A stretch of 64,000 nt of DNA, taken from Planctomycetaceae bacterium. Lineage in GTDB: Bacteria; Planctomycetota; Phycisphaerae; SM23-33. The notes beneath the pieces are model-generated. The model ran no database searches. It was not told the origin of the DNA and saw only the letters and a program-made list of their open reading frames with translations. Made by a program: the position numbers and the translations under genes. Where the stretch lies: contig JBDKTA010000015.1 of assembly GCA_039680605.1 (NCBI GenBank), positions 1-64,000 of the forward strand. Direction: 5' to 3'. The number at the start of each line of letters is the position of its first letter. Within the stretch, counting starts at the first letter, position 1. Shown piece by piece: positions 43,872-52,730 of the stretch.

Positions 43872-46800
43872 ACTGGCGGGGGATGTTCGGGCCGCTGTAC
43901 TCGACCTTGAGCAGTTTGCAGGCGGTGACTTCAAAGTACGCCAGGCGGATGGGGTGCAGGCCCGCTCGCAGGGCGATCTGCCCGCTGGCCATCTGCGGGG
44001 GGTGGCGGCGGTCGTTGTCGGCCACCCGGGCGTTGCCGATGAAGAGGCAACTGCCGTCGTCGCTGGTGGTATAGAAGGTGTAGACGCCGTCAGTGGGCAC
44101 GCGGATGTACCCGGTGAAGGTGACGCCCCAGTTGTCGCCAGACGTCCAGGGGCTGATGTCGAAGCTCGGGGATGTTCCGGTTTTGAGGACCTTGAGAGCC
44201 CCCATCTCGGCGATGGTCTTGACGCCCCCGCCGGCGTAGGCGTAGGTCAGGCCCGGCTGAACGTTGGGCGGCGTGTCGGGGGCCCGGGCGGCGAGGATGC
44301 GGTAAGTCTGCTCTCCCGTGGGGATAGTGGCGAAGGTCTTGCCCGGCGCGCCGGCGGCGGCTTTGACCACCGTGCCGGCCCCCAGGCGCAGCGGGGCGGT
44401 GTAAGGCTGACCTGCCGAGAGCGGGTCGGTGCTGTCAAGGGTGTATCGCACGGCAGCGCCGCGGACGGCCGTGCCGATCGCGACGGTGACTTCGCCGACG
44501 TAGTCGCCTCCGGGCGGGGTCATGACGGGGCGATAGGCCTGCTGGACGATGGCGTCGACGCCGACAGCGGCGCTGGCTGCCAGGGCGGCTCGCGGCTCGG
44601 CCGGCAGGGCGGCTGAGGCGGCGCCGGCGGCGAAGGCCCTGGCGGCGGCCGAGGCCTTGGCGGCTGCGGCGTCGAAGGTGGCGATATCGGGGCTCTTGCC
44701 GGCCAGCGCGGCCAGGTCTCGGATGTCGGCGGTCAGGGAGGCGAAGGCTTTTCCGCCGCCGGCGTGGGTGCGAAAGAGGTGCGCGCCGTCAGGGGCGGTG
44801 ATGGCGACGGCGCGGTCGAAGATGACGCCGCGAGTGGTGAAGTCGCCGAATCCGCGGTCGTAGAAGGGCAGCGAGGCCAGTTCCTGGCGGGCGATGCGCT
44901 GACCGCCGGCCAGATCGAAGACATCGACGTACATCCGCGAGTCTTCCGGGCGATACCACAGTCTGCCGTTTCGCATATCGGCGTTGAGGCTCTCGCCGGT
45001 CGAGGCCCACAGGACCACCAGCGTGTGGCCGACCTCGCGCAGGTCCAGCACCGTGCAGACGCGGACGAGGTCGCGCGGCTGAAGTTCGTACGCCGCCTGC
45101 TGCTTCGTGGCGGTGTCGAAGGCGGACACCTGTCCGCAGGCGTGCAGGTAGAGCCTGCCGCCGCGGGGGAACATCGCGATGCTCGAAGGGTAACGGTCCT
45201 GGATGGACTGGTCGAACCACATGTCCCAACCGGCGGCGGCGTCGCCGGCGAGGCTCCTGGCGTGCAGCCAGGCGGTTCGCCCGACGAACCGCATCGCCGT
45301 GCTCTCCAGCGGCGGGCGGTGCGGCGAGTCGCCCGGCCCGGCCGGACGCGCCTGGCGAAGCTGTCCGGTGCGAGGGTCGTGATAGCTGACGCCGTGCTCT
45401 TGCCACTGGCCGTGTACCTGCACCTGAGGCCAGCGGACCACCAGACCCTGGTCGGTCAGGGCGATGTCGCGAATATCGCCCTGCACGCCGGCAGCTTTCA
45501 GCGGACCGGCCCAGAGTACGTTGCCGCCGGCGGGATCGACGACGGCCGCCGCGGGCGGCTGCCCCGGTCCCGACGCCGCCCATACCAGTCCCTGCCCGCC
45601 GCCCAGGCGAGCGGGGGCGAAGGGCAGTGCGGCTGTCCATGCCGGCGCGCCGTCGGCGGCGCGGAACGCCTCCAGCGAGCGCGCCGCGGACAGGACGATG
45701 GTGCGACCTTCGACGATCGCCGCCTGCGGACGCGTGGGCAGCAGGCGCTGCCAGATCACACCGGCGCCGGCGCCGGCCGCGGCAAGGGTGCGCCCCGAGA
45801 GCACCACAAATGTCTCCGCGGCGGCGGGGTCGGTCAGCAGCAGGGGGCTCTCGCAGGAGAGGGTCAAGGCGTCTTCCAGCGGCAGACCCAGCGGCACGTC
45901 GGGACCGGCGGGCGTGGAGGGGCGGGCGAACGCCAGCGGTGGGGCGGCGGCTTCGAGCACCGTGCCGTCGTCGAGCAATACGATCTGTGCAGCCGCCCCG
46001 GCAGGAAGGTCGAGCCGTTCGGCGATCTGCCCGGTGGCCGCGGCGATGCGGACCAGCGATTCGCCGGCGGCGATGACGGCGCTATCGCCCACGAGCGAGC
46101 CGCGCCCCTGAGACCCCTGGGGCAGCGGCGTGATCCAGCGGCGCGTTCCCGTGGCGATGTCGACGCCGGCCGCCCAGCGGTTGCTCATGGATACCGCCAC
46201 GCCGCCGGCGGCGCCGAGCAGGCGGTCGCTGGGCGTCAGGGGGGCTTCCCACAGCAGTTCGCCGCTGTCGCACCGCAGCGCCAGCACGCCGCTGTGATCG
46301 CGCGGGGCCGCCAGCAGCACGCTGCCGGCCACTACCGGCGAGACGCCCTGGCGGGCGAAGTTGTGCGAGTCGGGCGCCGCCCCAACGGCGCTGGCGTAAC
46401 CGCTGGTCCAGATCAGCGCCCCGTCGCGCAGGTCGCAGCGGGCGATCAGCCCCATGTTCGTCTGGCAGTACACGCTGCCGCGGTGGATCGTCACTGCGCA
46501 GCCGCCGCGGGCGAGGTCGCGATGAGTGAACGGTTGCCACCCGATGGCCCGCTTCCAGAGCATGCGCCCGCTGCGCCCATCCAGGCACAGCAGGTACCAC
46601 ATCATGGGCGGGCCTTCGTCCTCGGCCGTGCCGATATCCTGCTCCGCCGGACCCAGGGCCAATGCGAAGACGCAGCCGTCGGCGGCGGCGGGGCGGGACA
46701 TGATCGTCAGGGCGGCTTGCGACCGCACGACCTGGAACTGCTCGTCATCGGCTGTGGTCCAGAGCGTCTTTCCGGTGGCGGCGCTGACGGCGGCGATGGC

Positions 46801-48177
46801 GGAGCGGGTCGCGTCGCTCTGGTAGTAGTAGAGGATGCTCGCGTCGGACGAGAAGGCGGAGCTTTCACCGTCTGCCGTCGAGGCGCCGCGTCGCTGGAAA
46901 TCGGCGGCGGGGTTTTCCCTCTGGTAGCGGCGGGCCGCGTTGGCGTCCCAGGGCAGGGGGGTCTGGTTTTCACCGCAGGCCCAGGCGGCTGCGGCGTCGT
47001 CGAATCGCGCGACGCGGTTGCCTGAATACACGATCAATGCCGCCCCGGCGGCTTGCACATGGCTGATCGGCCAGGGGGTGTGCAGAGCGAAGTCCCCGAC
47101 AGGCCCGTCGCCGACGCGCCCTTCGAGCGTCCACGGGGCCGGAAGGACAATCCGCCGCCGCGGCAGGTTCGCCAGTCTCATGGCATGGGCGTCTCGCCCA
47201 TGCTCTTGCTGCTGGTCGCCTGCCAGCAGGGCCTGTTTAATCTCTCTCGCGGGCGCCTGGGCGCCGCGCCAGGGCAGTTGCACGCCATCGTCGACAGCCG
47301 CCATCGCATCGAGCAAATCCTGTCGCGTCTGGCTCTGCTGGGCCAGCGCCAGCCACAGTCCGACCTGGGCCTGGCCGCGCAGGGCGGGGTCGGCGGCGTG
47401 GGAGATGACGTCGGCGAAGGCGGCGGCGGCCCATTGCGGGCGACCGCTGCGCAGCGCCTTCTCGCCGAAGCCCGCCAGCAGTTCATGGACGCCCGCCGAC
47501 CAGGGGTATCGCCGCCAGGCCGCCAGTGCCGCCTCGGCGTCGGTATCCAGCCGCGCCGCGGATACCAACCGCTCGGCCGCCTGGTTCTGCGCCGCCCGCA
47601 CGGCCGTCAGCCTCGCCTGCGGAAGGGCGAGCATCATCCGGTCGACCATCGCCTGGCACGAGACCCAGTGTGACTGCCCGACGGCGACGCACGCGCCGCT
47701 GCGGGCGGCAAGGTCGAGCGTTTCCTGAACGTCCTGGGCCGAGACCGGCTCGGGGGCGGAGATCTGCTTGAGAGCCCCCGACAGCGCCGCCCATCGCGTC
47801 TGCAACTCGAAGTTCGTCTTGGTCAGCGCCACGCGTCCCGATGGGAACCGAGCCTGGTCCACGCCTACGGGCATGAGTTCGTTGACGGCCGCGGCGTGTC
47901 CAAAGCTGCCTAGCAGCGTCACCGCCGCCGCCCGCGCCTGGGGAGACTTGTCCGCCAGTTCCTTCAGCCGCCCCAGCAGCGCCGGCAACTGATCGTACCG
48001 CTGCTGCGCGATGGCGAACGAGACAGCCTCATTGCACACCGCCGTCGCGGTTGCCGGCTCGGCAGGCAGATTCCCCGCCAGCACCTGCTGCATCGCCTGC
48101 TCCTGCGCGCGAGTTGGCACGGCGAAGGCTGCGAGGGTCGCCGCAGTGAGCACGAGTTTCAGGCCAAAGGTTTTCGT
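43843..48177 (-). CDS. Exported PQQ-like beta-propeller protein with CHB_HEX and PA14 domains
   Basis: 1444 residues when started at ACG 48177, which gives the textbook signal peptide TKTFGLKLVLTAATLAAFAV..PTRAQ (with Met in place of Thr). GTG 48153 is the first usual start codon but would cut the basic part off. GGGAG sits 7 bases before the ACG. After a helical N-terminal part (to ~320) a long PQQ-type propeller follows (LYYYQSDATRSAIAAVSAAT, LLCLDGRSGRMLWKRAIGW, GALIWTSGYASAVG). A chitobiase-C-terminal-like domain (AVRYTLDSTDPLSAGQPYT) and a PA14 domain (FTGYIRVPTDGVYTFYTTSD, DGSCLFIG) end it. Likely a surface carbohydrate-binding protein; no PQQ-enzyme active site seen. Confidence 0.8.
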   Translation of the reverse strand, partial: TKTFGLKLVLTAATLAAFAVPTRAQEQAMQQVLAGNLPAEPATATAVCNEAVSFAIAQQRYDQLPALLGRLKELADKSPQARAAAVTLLGSFGHAAAVNELMPVGVDQARFPSGRVALTKTNFELQTRWAALSGALKQISAPEPVSAQDVQETLDLAARSGACVAVGQSHWVSCQAMVDRMMLALPQARLTAVRAAQNQAAERLVSAARLDTDAEAALAAWRRYPWSAGVHELLAGFGEKALRSGRPQWAAAAFADVISHAADPALRGQAQVGLWLALAQQSQTRQDLLDAMAAVDDGVQLPWRGAQAPAREIKQALLAGDQQQEHGRDAHAMRLANLPRRRIVLPAPWTLEGRVGDGPVGDFALHTPWPISHVQAAGAALIVYSGNRVARFDDAAAAWACGENQTPLPWDANAARRYQRENPAADFQRRGASTADGESSAFSSDASILYYYQSDATRSAIAAVSAATGKTLWTTADDEQFQVVRSQAALTIMSRPAAADGCVFALALGPAEQDIGTAEDEGPPMMWYLLCLDGRSGRMLWKRAIGWQPFTHRDLARGGCAVTIHRGSVYCQTNMGLIARCDLRDGALIWTSGYASAVGAAPDSHNFARQGVSPVVAGSVLLAAPRDHSGVLALRCDSGELLWEAPLTPSDRLLGAAGGVAVSMSNRWAAGVDIATGTRRWITPLPQGSQGRGSLVGDSAVIAAGESLVRIAAATGQIAERLDLPAGAAAQIVLLDDGTVLEAAAPPLAFARPSTPAGPDVPLGLPLEDALTLSCESPLLLTDPAAAETFVVLSGRTLAAAGAGAGVIWQRLLPTRPQAAIVEGRTIVLSAARSLEAFRAADGAPAWTAALPFAPARLGGGQGLVWAASGPGQPPAAAVVDPAGGNVLWAGPLKAAGVQGDIRDIALTDQGLVVRWPQVQVHGQWQEHGVSYHDPRTGQLRQARPAGPGDSPHRPPLESTAMRFVGRTAWLHARSLAGDAAAGWDMWFDQSIQDRYPSSIAMFPRGGRLYLHACGQVSAFDTATKQQAAYELQPRDLVRVCTVLDLREVGHTLVVLWASTGESLNADMRNGRLWYRPEDSRMYVDVFDLAGGQRIARQELASLPFYDRGFGDFTTRGVIFDRAVAITAPDGAHLFRTHAGGGKAFASLTADIRDLAALAGKSPDIATFDAAAAKASAAARAFAAGAASAALPAEPRAALAASAAVGVDAIVQQAYRPVMTPPGGDYVGEVTVAIGTAVRGAAVRYTLDSTDPLSAGQPYTAPLRLGAGTVVKAAAGAPGKTFATIPTGEQTYRILAARAPDTPPNVQPGLTYAYAGGGVKTIAEMGALKVLKTGTSPSFDISPWTSGDNWGVTFTGYIRVPTDGVYTFYTTSDDGSCLFIGNARVADNDRRHPPQMASGQIALRAGLHPIRLAYFEVTACKLLKVEYSGPNIPRQFIPNDVLFH

Positions 48178-48222
48178 GGCGAATCTCCCGCGTGTTAAAC
48201 CCCGACCATCGGTGCGCGGGCC

Positions 48223-48315
48223 TATGGAGTGCGGCAGCCTTAGCTGCCGCTTTCAACGCGTCCCACAGGAGGCCAACAACTGCCAAAGCGGCAGCTAAGG
48301 CTGCCGCACTCCATA
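48223..48315. repeat. 31-bp perfect inverted repeat with hairpin arms (GCGGCAGCCTTAGCTGCCGC)
   Basis: The arms at 48223-48253 and 48285-48315 are perfect inverted copies with a 31-nt loop. Each arm also folds by itself: GCGGCAGC-CTTA-GCTGCCGC, an 8-bp stem with a 4-nt loop. The element sits between the divergent propeller and hydrolase genes. Confidence 0.93.
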
Positions 48316-48368
48316 TTGCACGCCGCTGCCGCGCGTGTTACTTTCGCCTCCATCGTAAGGAGATTCCC

Positions 48369-51023
48369 ATGCACTCACGCGTTCGCGAGTTGCTTGAAAA
48401 CCGCGGCGGGAACTATCTGCTTCCGTTCTTCTGGCAGCACGGCGAGGACGAACCGGTCCTGCGCGAGGAGATGGCCCGCATCGCACAGTGCGGCGTCGGG
48501 GCGGTCTGCGTCGAGTCGCGGCCGCACCCGGACTTCTGCGGTCCGCTGTGGTGGCGCGACATGGACATCATCATGGACGAGGCCCGCCGCCGTGACATGA
48601 AGGTCTGGGTGCTCGACGACGCGCACTTCCCGACCGGTTTTGCCAACGGCTGGATCCGCGACAAGTTTCCCCAGCTCAAGAAGATCTATCTCGCCGAGCG
48701 GCACATGGACGTCGCCGGCCCGCTCGCCGGGGCGAGCATCATGGTCAACATGTGGGTGGGCGAGCCGGACACGCTGGTGGCCGTCGTCGCTGCGCCGGTT
48801 TCGCCCACGGGCAGCAGCACCGGCGCCGAGCCGGTGGACCTGACCAACCGCATCCGCGACAACCGCCTGTACTGGGACGTGCCTGCCGGTCAGTGGCGGG
48901 TGTACTTCGTCTTCGAGACCCAAAGCGGCGGCGGCAACCAGGACTACATCAACCCGATCGAGCCGGCTTCGTGCCGCGTGCTGATCGACGCGGTGTACGA
49001 ACCGCATCGCGAGCATTACGCCGCGGACTTCGGCAAGACGCTGGTGGGCTTCTTCAGCGACGAGCCCAACATCGGCAACGGCGGCGGGCTGTACGATGTT
49101 TCCATCGGCCGCAAGCCCATGGTGCTCCCGTGGCGGGCGGGGCTGCTGGCCGAGCTGCAGCGCGAGTTCGGCGCCCCTGTCGCGGCGCTGCTGCCGGGGC
49201 TGTGGCACGACATCGGCCCGGCGAGTTGGCCGCTGCGATACGCGTACATGAACCTGGTCAGCCGCCTGTACAGCGAGTGCTTCGCCGGGCAGCTTGGGCA
49301 GTGGTGTACGTCGCACGGCCTGGAGTACATCGGGCACATCATCGAAGACGGCGACGCGCACACGCGCATGGGCGCCAGCGCGCCGCATTTCTTCCGCGCG
49401 ATGGACGGCCAGACCATGAGCGGCATCGACGTGGTGCTCTGCCAGATCCGCCCCGGCCTCGACCGGCGCAACGCCACGTGGATCATCGACGACCACGCCG
49501 ACGGCGAGTTCTATCACTACGAGCTGGCCAAGCTCGGGGCCTCGCATGCCCACATCGACCCGAAAAAGCGAGGCCGCGCCATGTGCGAAATCTTCGGCGC
49601 CTACGGCTGGGCCGAGGGCCTGCGGCTGATGAAGTGGCTCACCGACCACATGCTCGTGCGCGGGATCAACTGGTACGTCCCGCACGCGTTCTCGCCCAAG
49701 GAGTTCCCCGACGGCGACTGCCCGCCGCATTTCTACGCTCGCGGAAAGAACCCGCAGTTCCGCTACTTTGGCGAGTTGATGCGCTACACCAATCGCATCT
49801 GCCACCTGATCAACGACGGCCGCCACGTCGCCGACGCGGCGGTGCTCTACCACGCCCAGGCCGAATGGTCGGGCGAGTACATGTCAATCAAAGAGCCGCT
49901 GCGCGTACTGGCGCAGGCGCAGCTTGACGCGGACATCGTGCCGGCCGACCTGCTGGATGCGACGACGGCCGTGCGCGGCGGCAAGCTCGTCATCGCCGGT
50001 GAGGATTACGGTTGCCTGATCCTGCCGTGCGCCCAGCGCTGGCCCCGCGCGACGCTCGAAGCGATCGTGCGCATGATCGGCGAGGGGCTCAAAGTTGTTG
50101 TGGCACAGCCTTTCCAGGCTGTGGAGGCACAGGCTGGAAAGCCTGTGCCACAGCAGTGGCCCGTCGGCATCAGCGAGGGCGGCGACGCCAGTGCGCTGCT
50201 AGACTCGCTGCGGTGTGCGCGGGTCTGCGCGCTGGACGATCTGCCCGCGGTGCTCGGCGCGTGGGGCGTCACCGGCGTGCGCACGGGCAATCGCCAACCG
50301 TACCTGCGCAGCTACCAGTACCGCCACGACGGGTTGACGATGTGGATGTTCTTCAACGAAGACCCCGCCGCGACTATCGACACCAGCGTCTGGCTCGATG
50401 GCGCCAAGAACGTGGTGGCATACGATGCCTTCGCCAACGTGCTGTTGGCCGTCGAGGGCGCCGAGCCCGAAGACGGCGGCATGCGCGTTCCGCTGACGCT
50501 CTCGGCCGAGGAATCAATCGTGCTGCTCTCGGGCGAAGGGTGCCATGGCGGCCGTCTTCCAGCCGCCATGTCCCTGACTTCTGCGAAGGGCAAAGTCGTT
50601 CCCGTCGCCATCGAGCAATGGGCCGTCTCGACAGCCGACTCCCAGGCGTACCCGACGTGTACGCCCTGGCGGTCGCTCGATGCTCTGGTCAACCTGTGCG
50701 AGCCTGACCTGCTGCCCGGCTTCTCGGGCACCATTGCATATGAAGGTGGATTTGATGCCCAGGGCGCCGAAGGCGGCCACGTATTTCTGGACCTGGGGGA
50801 AGTGGGGGAGACCGCCGAAGTCTGGCTCAACGATGAGCCGCTGGGTCTGCGGATCGCCCGCCCCTATGCCTTCGACGCCACCGGCGCCTTGCGCGAGGGG
50901 CGAAACCGCCTGCGGATCGAGGTGACCAATACGCTGGTGTACGCCCTGCGCGACTGGTGGTCGAAGTTCATGGCCCAGGGCCCATCAGGTCTGATCGGTC
51001 CGGTGGTGTTGCGGTACGCGTAG
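48369..51023 (+). CDS. Large glycoside hydrolase, GH106-like with GH2-type sugar-binding domain
   Basis: 884 residues. The N-terminal half looks like the barrel of GH106-type enzymes (alpha-L-rhamnosidase-like): NYLLPFFWQHGEDEP, GVGAVCVESRPHPDFCGPLWW, FFSDEPNIGNGGG (candidate Glu and Asp), GHIIEDGDAHTRMG. A GATase-like region follows, then a C-terminal jelly-roll like the GH2 sugar-binding domain (VFLDLGEVGETAEVWLNDEPLG). No signal peptide. Two repeat palindromes lie inside the gene: 50100-50151 encodes residues 578-595 in frame, and 50544-50570 is a 9-bp hairpin. AAGGAG is 7 bases before the ATG. Substrate not certain. Confidence 0.78.
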   Translation: MHSRVRELLENRGGNYLLPFFWQHGEDEPVLREEMARIAQCGVGAVCVESRPHPDFCGPLWWRDMDIIMDEARRRDMKVWVLDDAHFPTGFANGWIRDKFPQLKKIYLAERHMDVAGPLAGASIMVNMWVGEPDTLVAVVAAPVSPTGSSTGAEPVDLTNRIRDNRLYWDVPAGQWRVYFVFETQSGGGNQDYINPIEPASCRVLIDAVYEPHREHYAADFGKTLVGFFSDEPNIGNGGGLYDVSIGRKPMVLPWRAGLLAELQREFGAPVAALLPGLWHDIGPASWPLRYAYMNLVSRLYSECFAGQLGQWCTSHGLEYIGHIIEDGDAHTRMGASAPHFFRAMDGQTMSGIDVVLCQIRPGLDRRNATWIIDDHADGEFYHYELAKLGASHAHIDPKKRGRAMCEIFGAYGWAEGLRLMKWLTDHMLVRGINWYVPHAFSPKEFPDGDCPPHFYARGKNPQFRYFGELMRYTNRICHLINDGRHVADAAVLYHAQAEWSGEYMSIKEPLRVLAQAQLDADIVPADLLDATTAVRGGKLVIAGEDYGCLILPCAQRWPRATLEAIVRMIGEGLKVVVAQPFQAVEAQAGKPVPQQWPVGISEGGDASALLDSLRCARVCALDDLPAVLGAWGVTGVRTGNRQPYLRSYQYRHDGLTMWMFFNEDPAATIDTSVWLDGAKNVVAYDAFANVLLAVEGAEPEDGGMRVPLTLSAEESIVLLSGEGCHGGRLPAAMSLTSAKGKVVPVAIEQWAVSTADSQAYPTCTPWRSLDALVNLCEPDLLPGFSGTIAYEGGFDAQGAEGGHVFLDLGEVGETAEVWLNDEPLGLRIARPYAFDATGALREGRNRLRIEVTNTLVYALRDWWSKFMAQGPSGLIGPVVLRYA
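50100..50151. repeat. GTGGCACAGCCTTTCCAGGC element, copy 1, inside a coding sequence
   Basis: 24-nt arms at 50100-50123 and 50128-50151, inverted with two mismatches. Each arm is its own hairpin (CACAGCCT-TTCC-AGGCTGTG; CACAGGCT-GGAA-AGCCTGTG). It is translated in frame as VAQPFQAVEAQAGKPVP. Copy 2 is intergenic at 54666-54718. Confidence 0.93.
50544..50570. repeat. Small palindrome CATGGCGGC/GCCGCCATG inside a coding sequence
   Basis: 9-bp perfect stem (50544-50552 with 50562-50570) and a 9-nt loop, within the hydrolase gene; translated as HGGRLPAAM. It may be a second inserted repeat; no other copy was found here. Confidence 0.55.
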
Positions 51024-51049
51024 GAAGAAACGGTTCGTCCACGGATCTA

Positions 51050-51093
51050 TAAAAAGAGGCTCACGCCGCGCATTGGGTTGCGGCGTGAGCCTC
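51050..51093 (-). terminator. Rho-independent terminator of the rplI transcript
   Basis: 14-bp perfect stem, GAGGCTCACGCCGC (51056-51069) with GCGGCGTGAGCCTC (51080-51093), and a 10-nt loop. On the minus strand it is followed by TTTTTAT. It lies 23 bp after the rplI stop and ends the prs-rplI cluster. Confidence 0.93.
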
Positions 51094-51116
51094 GCTTCGG
51101 GCTATTGATTCCTGCC

Positions 51117-51605
51117 TCAGCCTTCGGCGGGCGGGGGCGTCGTCTCGGGGGTTTCTTCGTCTCGGATCGGGACGACCCAGACGTGGATGGTGGCGCTGAC
51201 GTCGTGGGGGAACTTGATCGTCACGTCGTACTTGTCGAGCTGGCGGATCGGCTCAGCCATGACGATGTTCTCGGCGTCGACGAAGGCCTTTTCGGCGGCC
51301 AGCGCTTCGGCGATCTGCGCAGGTCCGATGGACCCGTACAGGTGCCCTTCCTCGTTGGCTCGGGCGGAGATGGTGATCTCTTTGCCCTGCACGAGCTTGG
51401 CCTTGGCCTCGAATTCCTGGCGCTGTTTGGCGAGTTCTTCGAGGTAGCGTTGCTTGTCGGCCTCGACGGCCTTGAGGTTGGCCGCGGTGGGCTCGACGGC
51501 CAGGCCGCGGGGCACGAGGAAGTTTCGGGCGTAGCCGGTCTTGACGTCGACGACCTCGCCGATAGTGCCCAGGTTCGATACGTTCTTTTTCAGCAGCAGT
51601 TTCAT
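51117..51605 (-). CDS. rplI: 50S ribosomal protein bL9
   Basis: 162 residues. The N-terminal domain MKLLLKKNVSNLGTIGEVVDVKTGYARNFLVPRGLA is the bL9 signature for 23S rRNA binding. A long connecting helix (AVEADKQRYLEELAKQRQEFE) leads to the C-terminal domain (GSIGPAQIAEAL). The last ~10 residues are acidic and proline-rich. Last gene of the cluster and directly followed by a strong terminator. The gap to rpsR upstream is filled by repeats, so the genes share a transcript that carries these repeats. Confidence 0.98.
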   Translation of the reverse strand: MKLLLKKNVSNLGTIGEVVDVKTGYARNFLVPRGLAVEPTAANLKAVEADKQRYLEELAKQRQEFEAKAKLVQGKEITISARANEEGHLYGSIGPAQIAEALAAEKAFVDAENIVMAEPIRQLDKYDVTIKFPHDVSATIHVWVVPIRDEETPETTPPPAEG

Positions 51606-51658
51606 CTTAGAGTCCTCTGCACGACAGTCGAAGTTTCGTGTTTTTCAGAACAACATTT

Positions 51659-51702
51659 ACAACCGACGACGAGGACGGGGACGACGACGAGGATGAAACA
51701 AC
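51659..51702. repeat. GACGAG-type repeat, copy 2
   Basis: ACAACCGACGACGAGGACG leader followed by a degenerate GACGACGAC tract; the same leader as at 40905. In the rpsR-rplI gap. Confidence 0.75.
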
Positions 51703-51747
51703 ATCCTGCCATTGCACCTCATCCATTCATCCAACAACATTTCGGCG

Positions 51748-51854
51748 CCGAACAACCCGTGGGGCAAGCCCCGCCGCTAACGTCTGCCACCTGCGCCTTT
51801 CTGCAATTCTGGTCCCGTCCATTCGCGTCGTTCGTGACATTCGTGGACGTAATG
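51748..51854. repeat. Composite repeat in the rpsR-rplI gap (CCGAACAACCCG + GTCCATTCGCGTCG)
   Basis: Part 1 at 51748-51783 (CCGAACAACCCGTGGGGCAA..CGCTAACGT) and part 2 at 51817-51854 (GTCCATTCGCGTCGTTCGTG..GTGGACGTAATG), about 33 bp apart. The same two parts in the same order lie at 52731-52825. Confidence 0.88.
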
Positions 51855-51856
51855 CT

Positions 51857-52117
51857 TTATCCCGCGTACGGCAGCAGGCCCAGGAACCGAGCGCGCTTGA
51901 TGGCGTGCTTGGTCGAGCGCTGGTGGTGGGCGCAGTTGCCGCTGCGCTTGCGCGAGAAGATCTTGCCCTGCTGCGTCAGCAGCTTGGCCAGGGCGCCGAT
52001 GTCCTTGTAGTCCACCTGGGGGATCTTTTCCCGGCAGTAACGGCACTTGGCCTGCTCGCGGAAGCGGGGCTTGCGTGGGCCGGTGGTCCGTCGAGGTCGT
52101 CGTGATTGCATTGCCAT
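51857..52117 (-). CDS. rpsR: 30S ribosomal protein bS18
   Basis: 86 residues. The core VDYKDIGALAKLLTQQGKIFSRKRSGNCAHHQRSTKHAIKRARFLGLLPY is the bS18 signature. The N-terminal extension has CRYC together with the later GNCAHHQ, giving a possible zinc site (C+ type ribosomal protein). It binds with bS6 to the 30S platform; the bS6 gene lies in the same cluster, two genes upstream. The start ATG at 52117 reads MAMQSRRPRRTTGPRKPRF. Confidence 0.98.
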   Translation of the reverse strand: MAMQSRRPRRTTGPRKPRFREQAKCRYCREKIPQVDYKDIGALAKLLTQQGKIFSRKRSGNCAHHQRSTKHAIKRARFLGLLPYAG

Positions 52118-52155
52118 TTCTTGTCCTCAAAAAGCTCGATGTCCGAAGCAGAACG

Positions 52156-52187
52156 CTATAGGTCCTATAGGTCCCATAGGACCTATG
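52156..52187. repeat. CCTATAGGTCC inverted repeat
   Basis: 11-bp perfect arms, ATAGGTCCTAT (52158-52168) and ATAGGACCTAT (52176-52186), in the ssb-rpsR gap. Word-like family of its own. Confidence 0.85.
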
Positions 52188-52194
52188 TTTTCAC

Positions 52195-52647
52195 TTAAAA
52201 CGGAATATCTTCGCCACCGCCGCTGGGGGCGGGGGCTTCGCTGTCGTAGTCAGGCATCGGCGGTTCGTCCGATCCGCCGCCGGCGCCGGCCGCGGATGGG
52301 GCGCCTTCGCCGCGCTGTCCGCCGCCGAGGAACTGGAACCGTTCGACCACCACGCGGTGCTTGCTGCGCTTGGTGCCGTCTTTGCCCTCCCACGAGGAAT
52401 AGTGCAGCCGCCCTTCGATCAGGATCGGCTGGCCCTTGCGCATGTACTTATTGAGCGTTTCGGCGGAACGCCCGAAGCAACTGCAGTCGATGAAGCAGGT
52501 CTCTTCCTTCTGCTGCCCGTCGGGCGTGCGCCACTTGCGGTTGACGGCCAGACCGATCTCGCACACCGGAGTCTGGGCCGGCGTAAAGCTCATCTGCGGG
52601 TCACGCGTGAGGTTGCCGACCAGGATCACCTTGTTGTAGCTGGCCAT
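52195..52647 (-). CDS. ssb: Single-stranded DNA-binding protein
   Basis: 150 residues. The OB-fold covers ~1-110: NKVILVGNLTRDPQMSFT, KEETCFIDCSCFGRSAETLNKYMRKGQPILIEGRLHYSSWEGKDG. A Gly/Pro-rich linker follows and the acidic tip ends DIPF, the contact for recombination and repair partners. It protects single-stranded DNA in replication and repair. Its place between rpsF and rpsR is the classic bacterial order. Confidence 0.98.
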   Translation of the reverse strand: MASYNKVILVGNLTRDPQMSFTPAQTPVCEIGLAVNRKWRTPDGQQKEETCFIDCSCFGRSAETLNKYMRKGQPILIEGRLHYSSWEGKDGTKRSKHRVVVERFQFLGGGQRGEGAPSAAGAGGGSDEPPMPDYDSEAPAPSGGGEDIPF

Positions 52648-52656
52648 ATCAGGTCT

Positions 52657-52691
52657 CCGATTTCGGATTTCTAATTTCGGATTGCGGATTA
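52657..52691. repeat. Quasi-tandem repeat, GGATTTCGGATTGC family
   Basis: CCGATTTCGGATTTCTAATT then TCGGATTGCGGATTA; same words as at 2552-2585 and 23969-24001. Lies upstream of the ssb start, in the rpsF-ssb gap. Confidence 0.75.
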
Positions 52692-52730
52692 TTGCCCGCG
52701 ATCCTGCTCATCCGTTGGACGTATATCCAG

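Noticed and set aside
43843-48177. PQQ-dependent dehydrogenase
   Set aside because: The propeller repeats are present, but no dehydrogenase active-site residues or cytochrome domain; the CHB_HEX-like and PA14 ends suggest carbohydrate binding.
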